Program-made: the position numbers and the translations under genes
Shown here: positions 11,664 through 22,779 of the stretch, one piece after another
Position numbering within the stretch: the stretch's first letter is position 1
Layout of the letters: every line of letters starts with the position of its first letter
Notes under the pieces: generated by a model
Told to the model about the DNA's origin: nothing
Seen by the model: the letters and a program-made list of their open reading frames with translations, nothing else
Database searches by the model: none
Origin: Ovis canadensis
Lineage: Eukaryota > Chordata > Mammalia > Artiodactyla > Bovidae
NCBI RefSeq assembly: GCF_042477335.2
Contig: NC_091249.1
Coordinates: 15,044,501 to 15,108,500, forward strand
Direction of reading: 5' to 3'
DNA length: 64,000 nt

Positions 11664-11943
11664 AGGCTTCCCTGATAGCCTGGTAAAGAATCCTCCTGCA
11701 ATGCAGGAGACCGCAGTTCAATTCCTGGGTTGGGAAGATCCACTGGAGAAGAGATAGGCCACCCACTCCAGTATTCTTGGACTTTCCTTGTGGCTCAGCT
11801 GGTAAAGAATCTGCCTGTGATGCAGAAGCCCTAGGTTCAATCCCTGGGTTGGGAAGATACCCTGGAGAAGGGAAAGGCTACCCACTCCAGTATCCTGGCC
11901 TGGGTCACAAACAGTAGGACACAACTGAGCGACTTTCACTTTC
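11664..11943 (+). mobile_element. Double-headed Bov-tA SINE with 12-bp TSD
   Basis: Two tRNA-Glu-like heads occur in tandem: 'cttccctgatagcctggtaaagaatc' at about 11665 and 'ctttccttgtggctcagctggtaaag' at about 11781. Both are followed by partial Bov-A body, and only the second has the 3' tail 'ggacacaactgagcgacttt'. One perfect TSD, TAATAAATCTAG (11652-11663 and 11944-11955), flanks the whole. Confidence 0.88.
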
Positions 11944-11955
11944 TAATAAATCTAG

Positions 11956-12830
11956 CATTGTTTCCTCTTATTGTTTTTCACCATAACCTCCATTATTTTT
12001 GGCATAATGGTAAACAGTCCTTAGGCTTGAACAACCCTGCTTTCTGTAGCAAATAAGCTCAGTTCCTTTTGGAAGAGCTTCAAAGTATTCTGTTTTACAC
12101 CTACTCCTCCCTCTGGGAAAAACCTTTGAGCAGCAGCTCTAGAGTTGGGGGTGGGGACAGTGGCATGTTTCTCTCTGAGAAAAAACACCTGTCTTAATAA
12201 TGAGACGTTCCATAAAAGAGGAGGGAAAGCTGAAGCCTCTGGTCTTCTCGGTTTGCCTCTCCTGGTATGGAATCTGCACTTCAAATGCTAGCTGGGGTGA
12301 GGGCAATCAGGGCCATTGTATTCTCAGTAGACTACACTCAAAATATAGCCTCTCTTCTATGAATGGATACTGACAGAATATGGGAGCCCCCATTTCTTGA
12401 CCACATTCACCAGGAATTTAACCTTTACAATGGATATCCAAGGGCCAGATGAGAAATGCTGATCCCCTGCTTGCCCTTCCTGGGTTCCCAATTGGGAGCT
12501 GAGGGAAAGGATGCCCTTTTTTGTGGCTGCACCTATCTGGAGTGGAGTTTCAACACCCTGAGCTGGGGGATGGGAAGGAAGGAACAGGTTCTGACTCAGA
12601 TGCCACAGATTCTCACTATTTTTAACCAAGCTTTAGATTTTCTTGAATAAACATTTCTTCCTTTTCTGTATGCTTCAGACCATTTTAGAGACTTTAAATG
12701 TTTGTTTTAAAATAACTTCCACCAGTGTCGATAGAGCTCCTCATACTGTCATAACAGCAGAATCTGTGTTACAATATTTACTAGGTTCCCATCTTTTGCA
12801 TGTGTCCCTAATGAAGTTTTTTAATGTTAT
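11956..12830. other. Apparently single-copy intergenic sequence
   Basis: I recognise no young repeat, gene or RNA in this stretch. Short ORFs on both strands (up to 90 codons) lack any recognisable protein feature and overlap one another. Confidence 0.4.
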
Positions 12831-13371
12831 GCCCCTGTTGCAGGGAGGGGGACCCCTTCCAGGGCCTGAGAGTGGGCTTTTGTCTAACACTCAGAAATGA
12901 ATTGTCTGAGGGGATACATGAGCTGACAAACCAGTAGGGTGAGAGAACCCAGGAAAGCTGCTCTGCCACATAACTTGCAGTCTTGGGGTTTATGATGACG
13001 GGGTTAGTTTCTGGGTTGTCCCTGATCAATCATTCTGACTCAGAGTCCTTCCTGGTGGTGCACGGATTGCTCAGCCAAGATGGATGCCAGCAAGAAGGAT
13101 TCTGAGAGGTGGTCAGACATGTGGTGTCGTCTTTTGACCTTTCCCAAACACTTCGAGTTGGTGGTGGCTTATTAGTTCCGTGCTCCTTACCAGGACCTCC
13201 TGTCATAAAATAACTCATGCAAATGTTTACTATGGTGCCTGGCCAGGGTGGGCAGTTTCACTCAGTGTGGTTCCCCTAACAGGTCCTCCTGTTATAAAAT
13301 AACTCACAGGAATTGTTACTATCATCCCTGATCAGAGTAGACAGTTTCAGTCAGTGTGCTTCTCCTAACAA
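12831..13371 (-). mobile_element. ERV LTR with duplicated U3 block (minus)
   Basis: Read on the minus strand the element begins TGTTAGGAGAAGC at 13371. To its right on the + strand a pyrimidine run ('ctcccctct', 13372-13381) would be the polypurine tract of a minus-strand retroelement. The U3-side part holds a tandem duplication of about 90 bp (about 13190-13281 and 13282-13371; both contain 'ataaaataactca' and end in 'cctaac'). The left half ('tctaacactcagaaatgaattg', 'attctgactcagagtcc', 'agccaagatggatgcc') matches a common ruminant LTR as I recall it. The left end is approximate. Confidence 0.6.
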
Positions 13372-13801
13372 CTCCCCTCTGAGTGATTTCATACTCAAGC
13401 TTCTTGGGAATTGGGATGGAGGTCTCATTCTATAATTTCTTCCTGCTGTGCCTGGGTGTAATCCTGCCTAACAGCAGAAGTCTCTCTCTATCTGGTCTAA
13501 GTCAAGGTATTCACCCTGAAACCAGCATGCACCCTCCTAGTAATAGCAATTTAGCCTGAAATTGTTGGACCCTGTCATAGATGAGACAGGGGCCAAAGAG
13601 GAGACCTAACAGGATGATCATCATCAGACTTCAGAAAGAGAAGGCAACTTTCAGGATGAGGGCTGCAATGTGTGTGGTTTTCTTCTGATTGCTTGGTAGT
13701 GAGACAACAGAGTGATGTTTCAGGAATCTTGTTCTCAGCTTGAATTTATCATAGTCCACCTGGGTGGGGCCCCAGTTCTGCAGAAGAACTCAAAGATAGT
13801 C
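13372..13801 (-). mobile_element. Probable internal ERV sequence next to LTR
   Basis: This lies between the LTR polypurine-like tract and the BovB insertion. No retroviral reading frame survives. I assign it to the ERV only by position and by the LTR-like fragment far to the right at 22705-22779. Confidence 0.35.
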
Positions 13802-14115
13802 TTCAGTTCAGTTCAGTCGCTCAGTCGTGTCCGACTCTTTGCCACCCCATGAATCGCAGCACGCCAGGCCTCCATGTCCATCACCAACTCCCAGAGTTCA
13901 CTCAGACTCACATCCATCGAGTCCGTGATGCCATCCTGCCATCTCATCCTGGGTCATGCCCTTCTCCTCCTGCCTCCAATCTCTCCCAGCATCAGAGTCT
14001 TTTCCAATGAGTCAACTCTTCCCATGAGGTGTCCAAAGTACTGAAGCTTCAGTTTTAACATCATTCCTTCCAAAGAACACCCAGGACTTATCTCCTTCAG
14101 AATGGACTGGTTGGA

Positions 14116-16620
14116 TTACCTTGCAGTCCAAGGGACTCTCAAGAGTCTTCTCCAACACCACAGTTCAAAAGCATCAATTCTTCGGTGCTCAGCCTTCTTC
14201 ACAGTCCAACTCTCACATTCATACATGACCACAAGAAAAACCATAGCCTTGACTAGACGGACCTTAGTCGGTAAAGTAATGTCTCTGCTTTTGAATATGC
14301 TATCTAGGTTGGTCATTACTTTTCTTCCAAGGAGTAAGCATCTTTTAATTTCATGGCTGCAGTCACCATCTGCAGTGATTTTTGAGCCCAAAAAAACAAA
14401 GTCTGACAGTGTTTCCACTGTTTCTCCATCTATTTCCCATGAAGTGATGGGACCAGATGCCATGATCTTCGTTTCCTGAATGTTGAGCTAAGCCAAATTT
14501 TTCACTCTCCACTTTCACTTTCATCAAGAGGCTTTTTAGCTCCTCTTCACTTTCTGCCATAAGGGTGGTGTCATCTGCATATCTGAGGTTATTGATATTT
14601 CTCCCAGCAATCTTGATTCCAGCTTGTGTTTCTTCCAGTCCAGTGTTTCTCATGATGTACTCTGCATAGAAGTTAAATAAGCAGGGTGACAATATACAGC
14701 CTTGACGTACTCCTTTTCCTATTTGGAACCAGTCTGTTGTTCCATGTCCAGTTCTAACTGTTGTTTCCTGACCTGCATACAGATTCCTCAAGAGGCAGGT
14801 CAGGTGGTCTGGTATTCCCATCTCTTTCAGAATTTTCCAGTTTCTTGTGATCCACACAGTCAAAGGCTTTGGCATAGTCAATAAAGCAGAAACAGATGTT
14901 TTTCTGGAACTCTCTTGCTTTCTCCATGATCCAGCAGATGTTGGCAATTTGATCTCTGGTTCCTCAGCCTTTTCTAAAAACCAGCTTGAACATCAGGGAG
15001 TTCACGGTTCACGTATTGCTGAAGCCTGGCTTGGAGAATTTTGAGCATTACTTTACTAGCATGTGAGATGAGTGCAATTGTGAGGTAGTTTGAGCATTCT
15101 TTGGCATTGCCTTTCTTTGGGATTGGAAAGAAAACTGACCTTTTCCAGTCCTGTGGCCACTGCTGAGTTTTCCAAATTTGCTGGCATATTGAATGCAGCA
15201 CTTTCACAGCATCATCTTTCAGGACTTGAAACAGCTCAGCTGGAATTCCATCACCTCCACTAGCTTTGTTCCTAGTGATGCTTTCTGAGGCCCACTTGAC
15301 TTCACATTCCAAGATGTCTGGCTCTAGATTAGTGATCACATCATCATGATTATCTGGGTCGTGAAGATCTTTTTTGTACAGTTCTTCCATGTATTCTTGC
15401 CACCTCTTCTTAATATCTTCTGCTTCTGTTAGGTCCATACCATTTCTGTCCTTTATCCAGCCCATCTTTGCATGAAATGTTCCCTTGGTATCTCTAATTT
15501 TCTTGAAGAGACCTCTAGTCTTTCCCATTGTGTTGTTTCCCTCTATTTCTTTGCATTGATCGCTGAAGAAGGCTTTCTTATCTCTTCTTGCTATTCTTTG
15601 GAACTCTGCATTCAGATGCTTATATCTTTCCTTTTCTCCTTTGCTTTTGGCCTCTCTTCTTTTCACAGCCATTTGTAAGGCCTCCCCAGACAGCCATTTG
15701 GCTTTTTTGCATTTCTTTTCCATGGGGATGGTCTTGATCCCTGTCTCCTGTACAATGTCACGAACCTCATTCCATAGTTCATCAGGCACTCTATCTATCA
15801 GATCTAGACCATTAAGTCTATTTCTCACTTCCACTGTATAATTATAAGGGATTTGATTAGGGTCATACCTGAATGGTCTAGCGGTTTTCCCTGCATTCTT
15901 CAATTTCAGTCTGAATTTGGCAATAAGGAGTTCATGATCTGAGCCGCAGTCAGCTCCCGGTCTTGTTTTTGTTGACTGTATAGAGCTTCTCCATCTTTGG
16001 CTGCAAAGACTATAATCAATCTGATTTCAGTGTTGACCATCTGGTGATGTCCATGTGTAGAGTCTTCTCTTGTGTTGTTGCAAGAGGGTGTTTGCTATGA
16101 CCAGTGCATTTTCTTGGCAAAACTCTATTGTCTTTTCCCTGCTTCATTCTGCATTCTAAGGCCAAATTTACCTGTTACTCCAGGCGTTTCTTGACTTCCT
16201 ACTTTTGCATTCCAGTCCCCTATAATGAAAAGGACATATTTTGGGGGTGTTAGTTCTAAAAGATCTTGTAGGTCTTCATAAAACCGTTCAACTTCAGCTT
16301 CTTCAGTGTTACTGGTTGGGGCATAGACTTCGATAACTGTGATATTGAATGGTTTGCCTTGGAGACAAACAGATCATTCTGTCGTTTTTGAGATTGCATC
16401 CAAGTACTGCATTTCGGACTCTTTTATTGCCCATGATGGCTACTCCATTTCTTCTGAGGGATTCCTGCCCACAGTAGTAGATTTAATGGTCATCTGAGTT
16501 AAATTCACCCATTCCAGCCCATTTTAGTTAGCTGATTTCTAGAATGTCGATGTTCACTCTTGCCATCTCTTGTTTGACCACTTCCAATTTGCCTTGATTC
16601 ATGGACCTGACATTCCAGGT
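14116..16620 (-). pseudogene. BovB ORF2-type protein (APE endonuclease + reverse transcriptase), broken
   Basis: RTE-clade elements carry an AP-like endonuclease followed by reverse transcriptase, and together these drive target-primed integration. Here the endonuclease begins near 16600 ('NQGKLEVVKQEMARVNIDIL') but has early in-frame stops (for example after '..ILEIS'). The largest open piece, 15903-14974 (309 codons), covers the linker and RT N-terminus ('NKASGGDGIPAELFQ', 'DWKRSVFFPIPKKGNAKEC'). The next, 14947-14363, carries 'GVRQGCILSPCLFNFYAEY' and the catalytic 'LRYADDTTLMA' with YADD intact. A third, 14463-14116, carries the C-terminal '[16 protein letters not shown]' motif. At least two frameshifts separate the pieces, so it cannot make a full protein. 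Confidence 0.85.
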
Positions 16621-17059
16621 TCCTATGCAACATTGCTCTTTACAGCATCAGACCTTGCTTCTATCACCAGTCACATCCACAACTAGGTATCGTTTTTGCT
16701 TTGGCTCCATCCCTTCATTCTTTCTGGAGTTATTTCTCCACTGATCTCCAGTAGCATATTGGGCACCTAATGACCTGGGGAGTTCCTCTTTCAGTATCCT
16801 ATCATTTTGCCTTTTCCTACTGCTCATGGGGTTCTCAAGGCAAGAATACTGAAGCGGTTTGCCATTCCCTTCTCCAGTGGACCACATTCTGTCAGGCCTC
16901 ACCACCATGACCCACCATCTTGGGTTGCCCTGCAGGCATGGCTTGGTTTCATTGAGTTAGACAAGGCTGTGGTCCTAGTGTGATTAGATTGACTAGTTTT
17001 CTGTGAGTATGGTTTCAGTGTGTCTGCCCTCTGATGTCCTCTTGCAACACCTACCATCT

Positions 17060-17590
17060 TACTTGGGTTTCTCTTACCTTGGGGGTGGGGTATCTCTTCA
17101 CAGCTGCTCCAGCAAAGCACAGCCGCTGCTCCTTACCTTGGACGGGGGTATCTCCTTACTGCCACAGTTCCTGACCTTCAACGTGGGATAGCTCCTCTAG
17201 ACCCTCCTGTGCCTGCACAGCCACCACTCCTAGGGTTGCTCCTCCTGGCCGCCGGCCCTGGCCTGGGGCGTGGGTGGCTCTTCCCAGCTGCTGTCCCTGG
17301 CCTCGGGCTCCGGGTGGCTCCTTAACGTCACTGCCCCTGGCCTCGGGCGCGAGGTGGCTTCTCCTGGCAGCCCCTGATCTCGGACTCAGGGTGTCTCCTC
17401 CCGGCGGCCACTGGCCCCGGAGGCCAGGTAGCTCCTCTTGGCTGCCGCCACTGACCCCGGATGCAGGGCAGCCCCCTCGGCCGTTCCTGTGCCGTCACAC
17501 CTGGCACTCTAGGCCACTGCCCCTGACCTCGGACGTTGGGGTAGCTCCTCCCAGCCGCGCTTAGTGAGCCGGCCCGCAGCTGCCTGCAGG
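17060..17590 (-). repeat. GC-rich about 40-bp tandem repeats in BovB 5' region
   Basis: Successive units of roughly 37-45 bp share a 'gtgGCTCCTCC..GGC....cactGCCCCTGGCCTCGG' pattern. At least six recognisable units lie between about 17220 and 17560, with weaker ones back to about 17060. They sit at the 5' end of the minus-strand BovB, where a promoter/5'UTR would be. Confidence 0.7.
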
Positions 17591-17600
17591 TACTGTTACA

Positions 17601-20600
17601 GGTCACTTAAGTAAGAACCAGGCTCTTGCCCCAAGGCTGTGCCACCATTTGATTGTTCCTCCTGTGTCTGTATCTCCTCCTTCTCTGGTCAGCAACTGTC
17701 TGACTCCACCCTTTGGAACTCAGGGAAGGTCAAGGAGGCTGAATGAAGCCTGTATCCCACGAATAAGAAATGAGGAGCACAGAAAGGATCTGTACTCTAG
17801 AGCCCCACAGAGTCCTGCTCAGTTTTAATTCAGGGAACTGGACGGCTATGACTCTGATAACTTCCTGTCAAAATGTGGCATAGGGCTGCCTCAGTTTGGA
17901 GACTAGACACTGAATTAGAAGCATTTCTGAGTTTCAAGTCCTAGGTTGGAGACTTGCATGATTTAAATTTCAACCCCTTGTTCTGCCATTTTGATATAAT
18001 AGACCAATTAGAAGTAGTTGGAAGATAACAACTGGAATTTAATAGACAAAATAAATCTCATTTATTTTCAGAAAAATAAGCCTGAAACCCAGTCTGGACC
18101 TGGCACTTTGGGGAGACTTGTAGCTGGGTAGCCAGTTGCCTCGCTTTACAAAAAATAAGGTTGCCACCTGACATTGTTTTGAGACTGTGGCATCCAAGTC
18201 TGACACAGCTCAGATCAATTTCTTAGCAGTACAAGGACAATCTGAAATTACACCCATAGGATCACCTAGTTATTTCCTTGGATATCTGAAACATACCTAC
18301 TCTATTTTGACTTTTAATTGTAATATTCTCCATAATAACCAAAGCAGATGTCACCATTAACGATGTCAGTGTTCCTCTAGATAGGAGAAGATGCAAGAAT
18401 TGGGACTCATAAAGTCTTCTGCTGAAACAAATCCAACCATCTGAAGGCCAGTTCTGCCCATTTTTCCCAGAGTACAGAGGGCCTTATTCCTGATTTCCAC
18501 CCTGCACTCCTTTCAAGGGTGTGGAAGGTCAAAAGCTGTAGTGGCCATGATTTAATATTCGTAGAGGTAGATGGCAAGTGTCAGTTTCCAGTTGGGAGGC
18601 CCCCTTCTTGGTCATAAACTTGACCATGATTTGAGGTCGGGGGGCCGGCTTTCATGACCATTTCATTCTACGGTGCTGAGAATGCTGATTCTCAGGTCTG
18701 GCAAAGATTTTGTTGACAGGCCACTCAAAGTGCTGTTACTGGACTAGGGCATGAAACAGTATCCAATTTCTCTGAACCACTTGTCTTACTAGCCTCTTAG
18801 TCCAGGAAAACATGCCCTCTTGTTGCGTCTTTCCAAATCTAGAATTACACTGTCACCATCGTTGATCTCATATGGAACAATATATTGTTTTATCAGAGAC
18901 TCAGTCACACATTTGGCAGTGTAAGAAACAGCAATTCTGTAAAACAGATGAAATACAAATAACATAGCTAACGCTATTAGTAAAGTCTTAAGTAAGAATT
19001 AAGCCAATAACTTTCATTGGGTGCAGCCCAGTAATACTCCAGGTCATCTCACTTAGTCTTTTCTATTCCAATCCTTATCTTCCAGGGAAGTTATATATCG
19101 GCACTGTCTATAAGGCACATAGCCCAGTTTCTTAGTGTTACTAGGCTGATTATCCTTAGTATGATTTAATTGTTTTTAAAATAGAGGACACTTTAAACTT
19201 AAGTTACCATAGCCAGGTATTATCTACATAATTCCATCCTATAGTTATGGGAGTTTTCTTTTTAATAGATGAGAGGTTACAGTTTTTTTATTGAGACTTA
19301 GCTTGTCACTCTGATTGAGTTGGAATGACCCTAAAAGAAGGTCTGGCATGCTGCAATTCATGGGATCACAAAGAGTTGGACACGACTGAGTGACTGAACT
19401 GAACTGAACTGAAAAGGAAACTTAAATCTATGACCAGGATCAGAACACACTATTCCGAATTAACCAGGTGAGAGGAATATCAATAGTGACCTGAACATGA
19501 ACTATAATTTTCTTTTTAAAGTAAATTTCCTCGGGGCCAACCAATTAGAGTTTCAGAGGAAAGAAGTTCACCAAGATAACCTAGAACAAGACACAGGTAA
19601 TTAGCCACAAACCCAACAATTGGGTTGATTTCTAAAACTAGCATAGGATCATGCCTATGATAGAAAAACATTTGATTCATATGCAAAGGTCCAAGTAGTG
19701 AAGAGAACATTATAAATGATCATTCAAGTCATGTTGAGGATCTTGGGCCACCTGTCTACTTCTGATGTCATCATCGTCTTGTCCTAGTACAATGCAGTTT
19801 CTTCTGGTTGAGCACCTTTCTAAGGTGCAATCAGATCAGCTGTCCTCTCTATAGGGCAATCCAGTGTACGGGCCTTTGAAAAGTGGGAATTAATCTAGGA
19901 GTTGATTTCCCTTCAATTTTTCTGTGCATGATTAGTTAAGAGTACCTGATAAAAAGTTCCTTCCATCCAGGTTGAAGATAGTCCCTTAAACTATGTCTTT
20001 TTCCAGTCCTGGTTGCAGGTCGTGAGGCGTCTGATCTTCATCCAAGGACAGATTACTGAGATAAGTTTCAGAAACAAACTTAGGATGTTCTTTAAGAATT
20101 CAATTAAATTTTACATTAATATCCCATAACAGCAAAGAACTATCCAGGAAATGAGTCTTCATAGATATAGACCTCCACTAACAAATTGGGATTTACCATT
20201 CAGTGAAACATATTTTTCTCCCTAAAATCACGCTCATTTTTACTAAATACAACCAAATTAAGACTAGCTTGTTTGCAAAATAGGTCTGATCTCAATACAC
20301 TTGGCCTGATGATTTATATAACCATAAATGATCACTTCACTTCACTAAGTGATCGTAGACTTTTTGCTTTGCTGAAACTTTTACAGAGTCTCAGACTGAA
20401 CTTTTAAAATAAAACCTTTCACAGCTAAGAAAGTCACGCCAAAGGCTTATCATAGATTTGTTAGGCTAATCCCTCCCTTCTCAAGTTATCAAAAATTCCT
20501 TGAGATTTTTGTACTTGTTAGTGAGATAATCTTTCTAATTTATCTAATAAAGTTACAAGAAACCTAAGAGTTTCCAATCTCCAGGGTCAGATAGAAAGAT

Positions 20601-21591
20601 AAATGTTTCAATTTTTTTATAAAGTTTAAATTACTGTCATAATTAGTTTGAGGGGAAGGTTTTCTCTACTCCTGAAAAACATAGATTCAAACCTGTAACT
20701 TTGGAAGATGTAACTTTCCATCTGTAAGATGGAAGCCATAAAAGTTATAAGCACATTTGCCAGTTCATTCAGTCCTTTTTTTATCCTTTGTGAAGTCATC
20801 AGTTTTCCCATTAGAATACCAGAACATATCAGAATTTTAGTAACTCTATATAATTTCTAATATATCTATATTAGCAATATTTACCATAAAATATAATGTG
20901 AGAGGGTTTATTACTCTTTTGATAATACTTCCTATCTAATTTAATCTACCAAATAAACACAATTGGTTTAATATCTCTCTTCGGGATGTTTCAGCAGCCC
21001 TTTGAAGCATCCCAAAGTTAGCTGAGGTCAAAAGAACTGCAATAGAATTTGACTTAGGAATTTTTATGCAAAAACTCAAAAGGGTTTAGAACATTCAATC
21101 AGATTTAGCCAATGCTGGTGGGCGTGTCACTTAGTTTGCTGCTATGTTATAATGGGGGTGTATACTGAGACTCCAGGTCTAGTGGAAGTCAGCTCTGCCA
21201 TCTTGGACCTAGTTGGCTCTGACTAACTTTCCTATGGCTGTGACATTCCTAGCAAAATCCTTTTACCCAAATAAATGCAATCCAATCTTAGAAAATCCTG
21301 ATCATGTATAACTCACTCATTTCAGTAATTTTTCCTTTTTCACAACTTCTTTTATTGAAAACACTTCCTTGAAAAGTTTTATTCCAAATTGAGTTCCTCT
21401 TCCTGTTGACAGATTTGTAACAGATAGACTACAGTCATATTTGACTTCTAGTAAGTCTAGGTACAACAGAAGTATTATACTTATTGATGGTTCTAAAGAC
21501 ACGTCTATATTACCAGGTACTATACTTCCTAGATCACATGAACATGAAATTCATTTAGCTTAATTTGGAATTGTTTGATTTGTAAGTCCTT
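17601..21591 (-). mobile_element. Degraded sequence, probable ERV interior; no gene
   Basis: AT-rich sequence with no ORF above about 65 codons. Position between the LTR at 12831-13371 and the LTR-like fragment at 22705-22779 suggests the decayed interior of one minus-strand retroelement, but I could not recognise gag, pol or env with confidence. A 75-bp BovB tail lies at 19340-19416. The segment around 20980-21230 ('gggcgtgtcacttagtttgctgc', 'ctgccatcttggacc') has the look of an older LTR. Confidence 0.35.
19340..19416 (+). mobile_element. BovB 3'-tail fragment
   Basis: The text 'ggtctggcatgctgcaattc...gttggacacgactgagtgac' followed by three 'tgaac' repeats is the last 75 bp of a plus-strand BovB. 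Confidence 0.85.
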
Positions 21592-22105
21592 ATAGATAGC
21601 ATATTAAAAACCAGAGGCATTACTTTGCCAACAAAGGTCTGTCTAGTCAAGGCTATGGTTTTTCCAGTGGTCATGTATGGAAGTGAGAGTTGGACTGTGA
21701 AGAAAGCTGAGCACTGAAGAACTGACGCTTTTGAACTGTGGTGTTGGAGAAGATCCTTGAGAGTCCCTTTTACTGCAAGGAGATCCAACCAGTCCATTCT
21801 GAAGATCAGTCCTGGGTGTTCATTGGAAGGACTGATGCTAAAGCTGAAACTCCAATACTTTGGCCACCTCATGCAAAGAGCTGACTCATTGGAAAAGACC
21901 CTGATGCTAGGAGGGATTGAGGGCAGGAGGAGAAGGGGATGACAGAGGGTGAAATGGCTTGATGGCATCACTGACTCAATGGGCGTGAGTCTGAGTGAAC
22001 TCCAGGAGTTGGTGATGGACAGGGAGGCCTGGCGTGCTGCTATTCATGGGGTCACAAAGAGTCGGACACGACTGAGTGACTGAATTGAACTGAACTGAAT
22101 GAACT
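21592..22105 (+). mobile_element. BovB 3'-end copy (plus)
   Basis: A 5'-truncated BovB covering the C-terminal RT region and 3'UTR: 'ggcattactttgccaacaaag', 'tggactgtgaagaaagctgagc', 'ggacagggaggcctggcgtgc', ending in the 'gactgaattgaactgaactg' tail. It is non-coding apart from a 61-codon remnant (21757-21942). Confidence 0.92.
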
Positions 22106-22704
22106 TTACTTTAAGTCAATTAAACAGGACTCATTTATAAATTAACAACAGCAGTATTATCCAGACACAACCAGAAATTTAGCTTCATTTTCTAAACTTA
22201 GTCATGAATTAGATAGTACAATATAAAATTTACTAGTTTATAAATAGTAATTAGAATAAATAAAATGTTTACAGGTGTCTTCACATTTTTCCTCAGTCTC
22301 AGGAGTTGGAGATGGTCTAGATAAGTGTTCCTGAGCCCAGGTCTCAAGTTCTAATAAAATGGCAGCATGTCTAAACCAAATGGTGGCCACAGAAAGCAAA
22401 ATGGCCATCACAAATCACAACACAGAATACAAAGCATAAAACACACACATAAACCTGGCACTCCTAATCAGACACTCCCTTAAATACAAAATTACAGTCT
22501 CTCAGAAAACCTCCTATAGATACACAGAACTTCATATCCAAGTACTAACAGAATAAATGAAAATATCTCAGGTCTTCAAAGATTTCAAAGAGAGGAAAGG
22601 AAGCCAGATTAAAAGAAGAGGGAGAAGAAGGCAGGAGAGGGGGGCCAAAAGGGTGAGCTTATAGACATCTCTTGCCACCTGCAGATAGGCGATATGGAAC
22701 TTTT
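22106..22704 (-). mobile_element. Probable ERV leader/internal sequence
   Basis: No ORF. Read on the minus strand it follows the LTR-start-like fragment at 22705-22779 and includes a 'CTATAAGC' TATA-like word (about 22658). Assignment to the ERV is by position and is weak. Confidence 0.3.
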
Positions 22705-22779
22705 AAAATAACTCGTGCAAATGGTTACTATCGTGCCTGGTCAGGATGAGCAGTTTCGGTCAGTGTGCTTCCCCTAACA
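22705..22779 (-). mobile_element. LTR U3-start fragment matching the 12.8-13.4 kb LTR
   Basis: The block 'aaaataactcgtgcaaatgg...gtcagtgtgcttcccctaac' closely matches the duplicated U3 block at 13190-13371. On the minus strand it starts TGTTAGGGGAAGC. It could be the remnant of the 5' LTR of the same element or an independent fragment. Confidence 0.6.

Larger units (their letters stand above)
13802..17600 (-). mobile_element. Near full-length BovB LINE (minus) inserted in ERV
   Basis: The longest BovB in the window, about 3.8 kb. Reading the minus strand from right to left: a GC-rich 5' region with tandem units (about 17060-17590), an APE-type endonuclease region (about 16600-15950), RT (15903-14470) and the conserved 3' region ending in the 'gactgagcgactgaactg' tail near 13802. 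It divides an LTR element whose LTR lies at 12831-13371. I see no clear target-site duplication. Confidence 0.92.

Noticed and set aside
17274-17564. Proline/leucine-rich ORFs at the BovB 5' end
   Set aside because: They are translations of the GC-rich tandem repeat units, not a protein.
19516-19710. Hydrophobic 64-codon minus-strand ORF as a retroviral envelope remnant
   Set aside because: Too short, no diagnostic motif, and it depends on the uncertain ERV assignment of the region.
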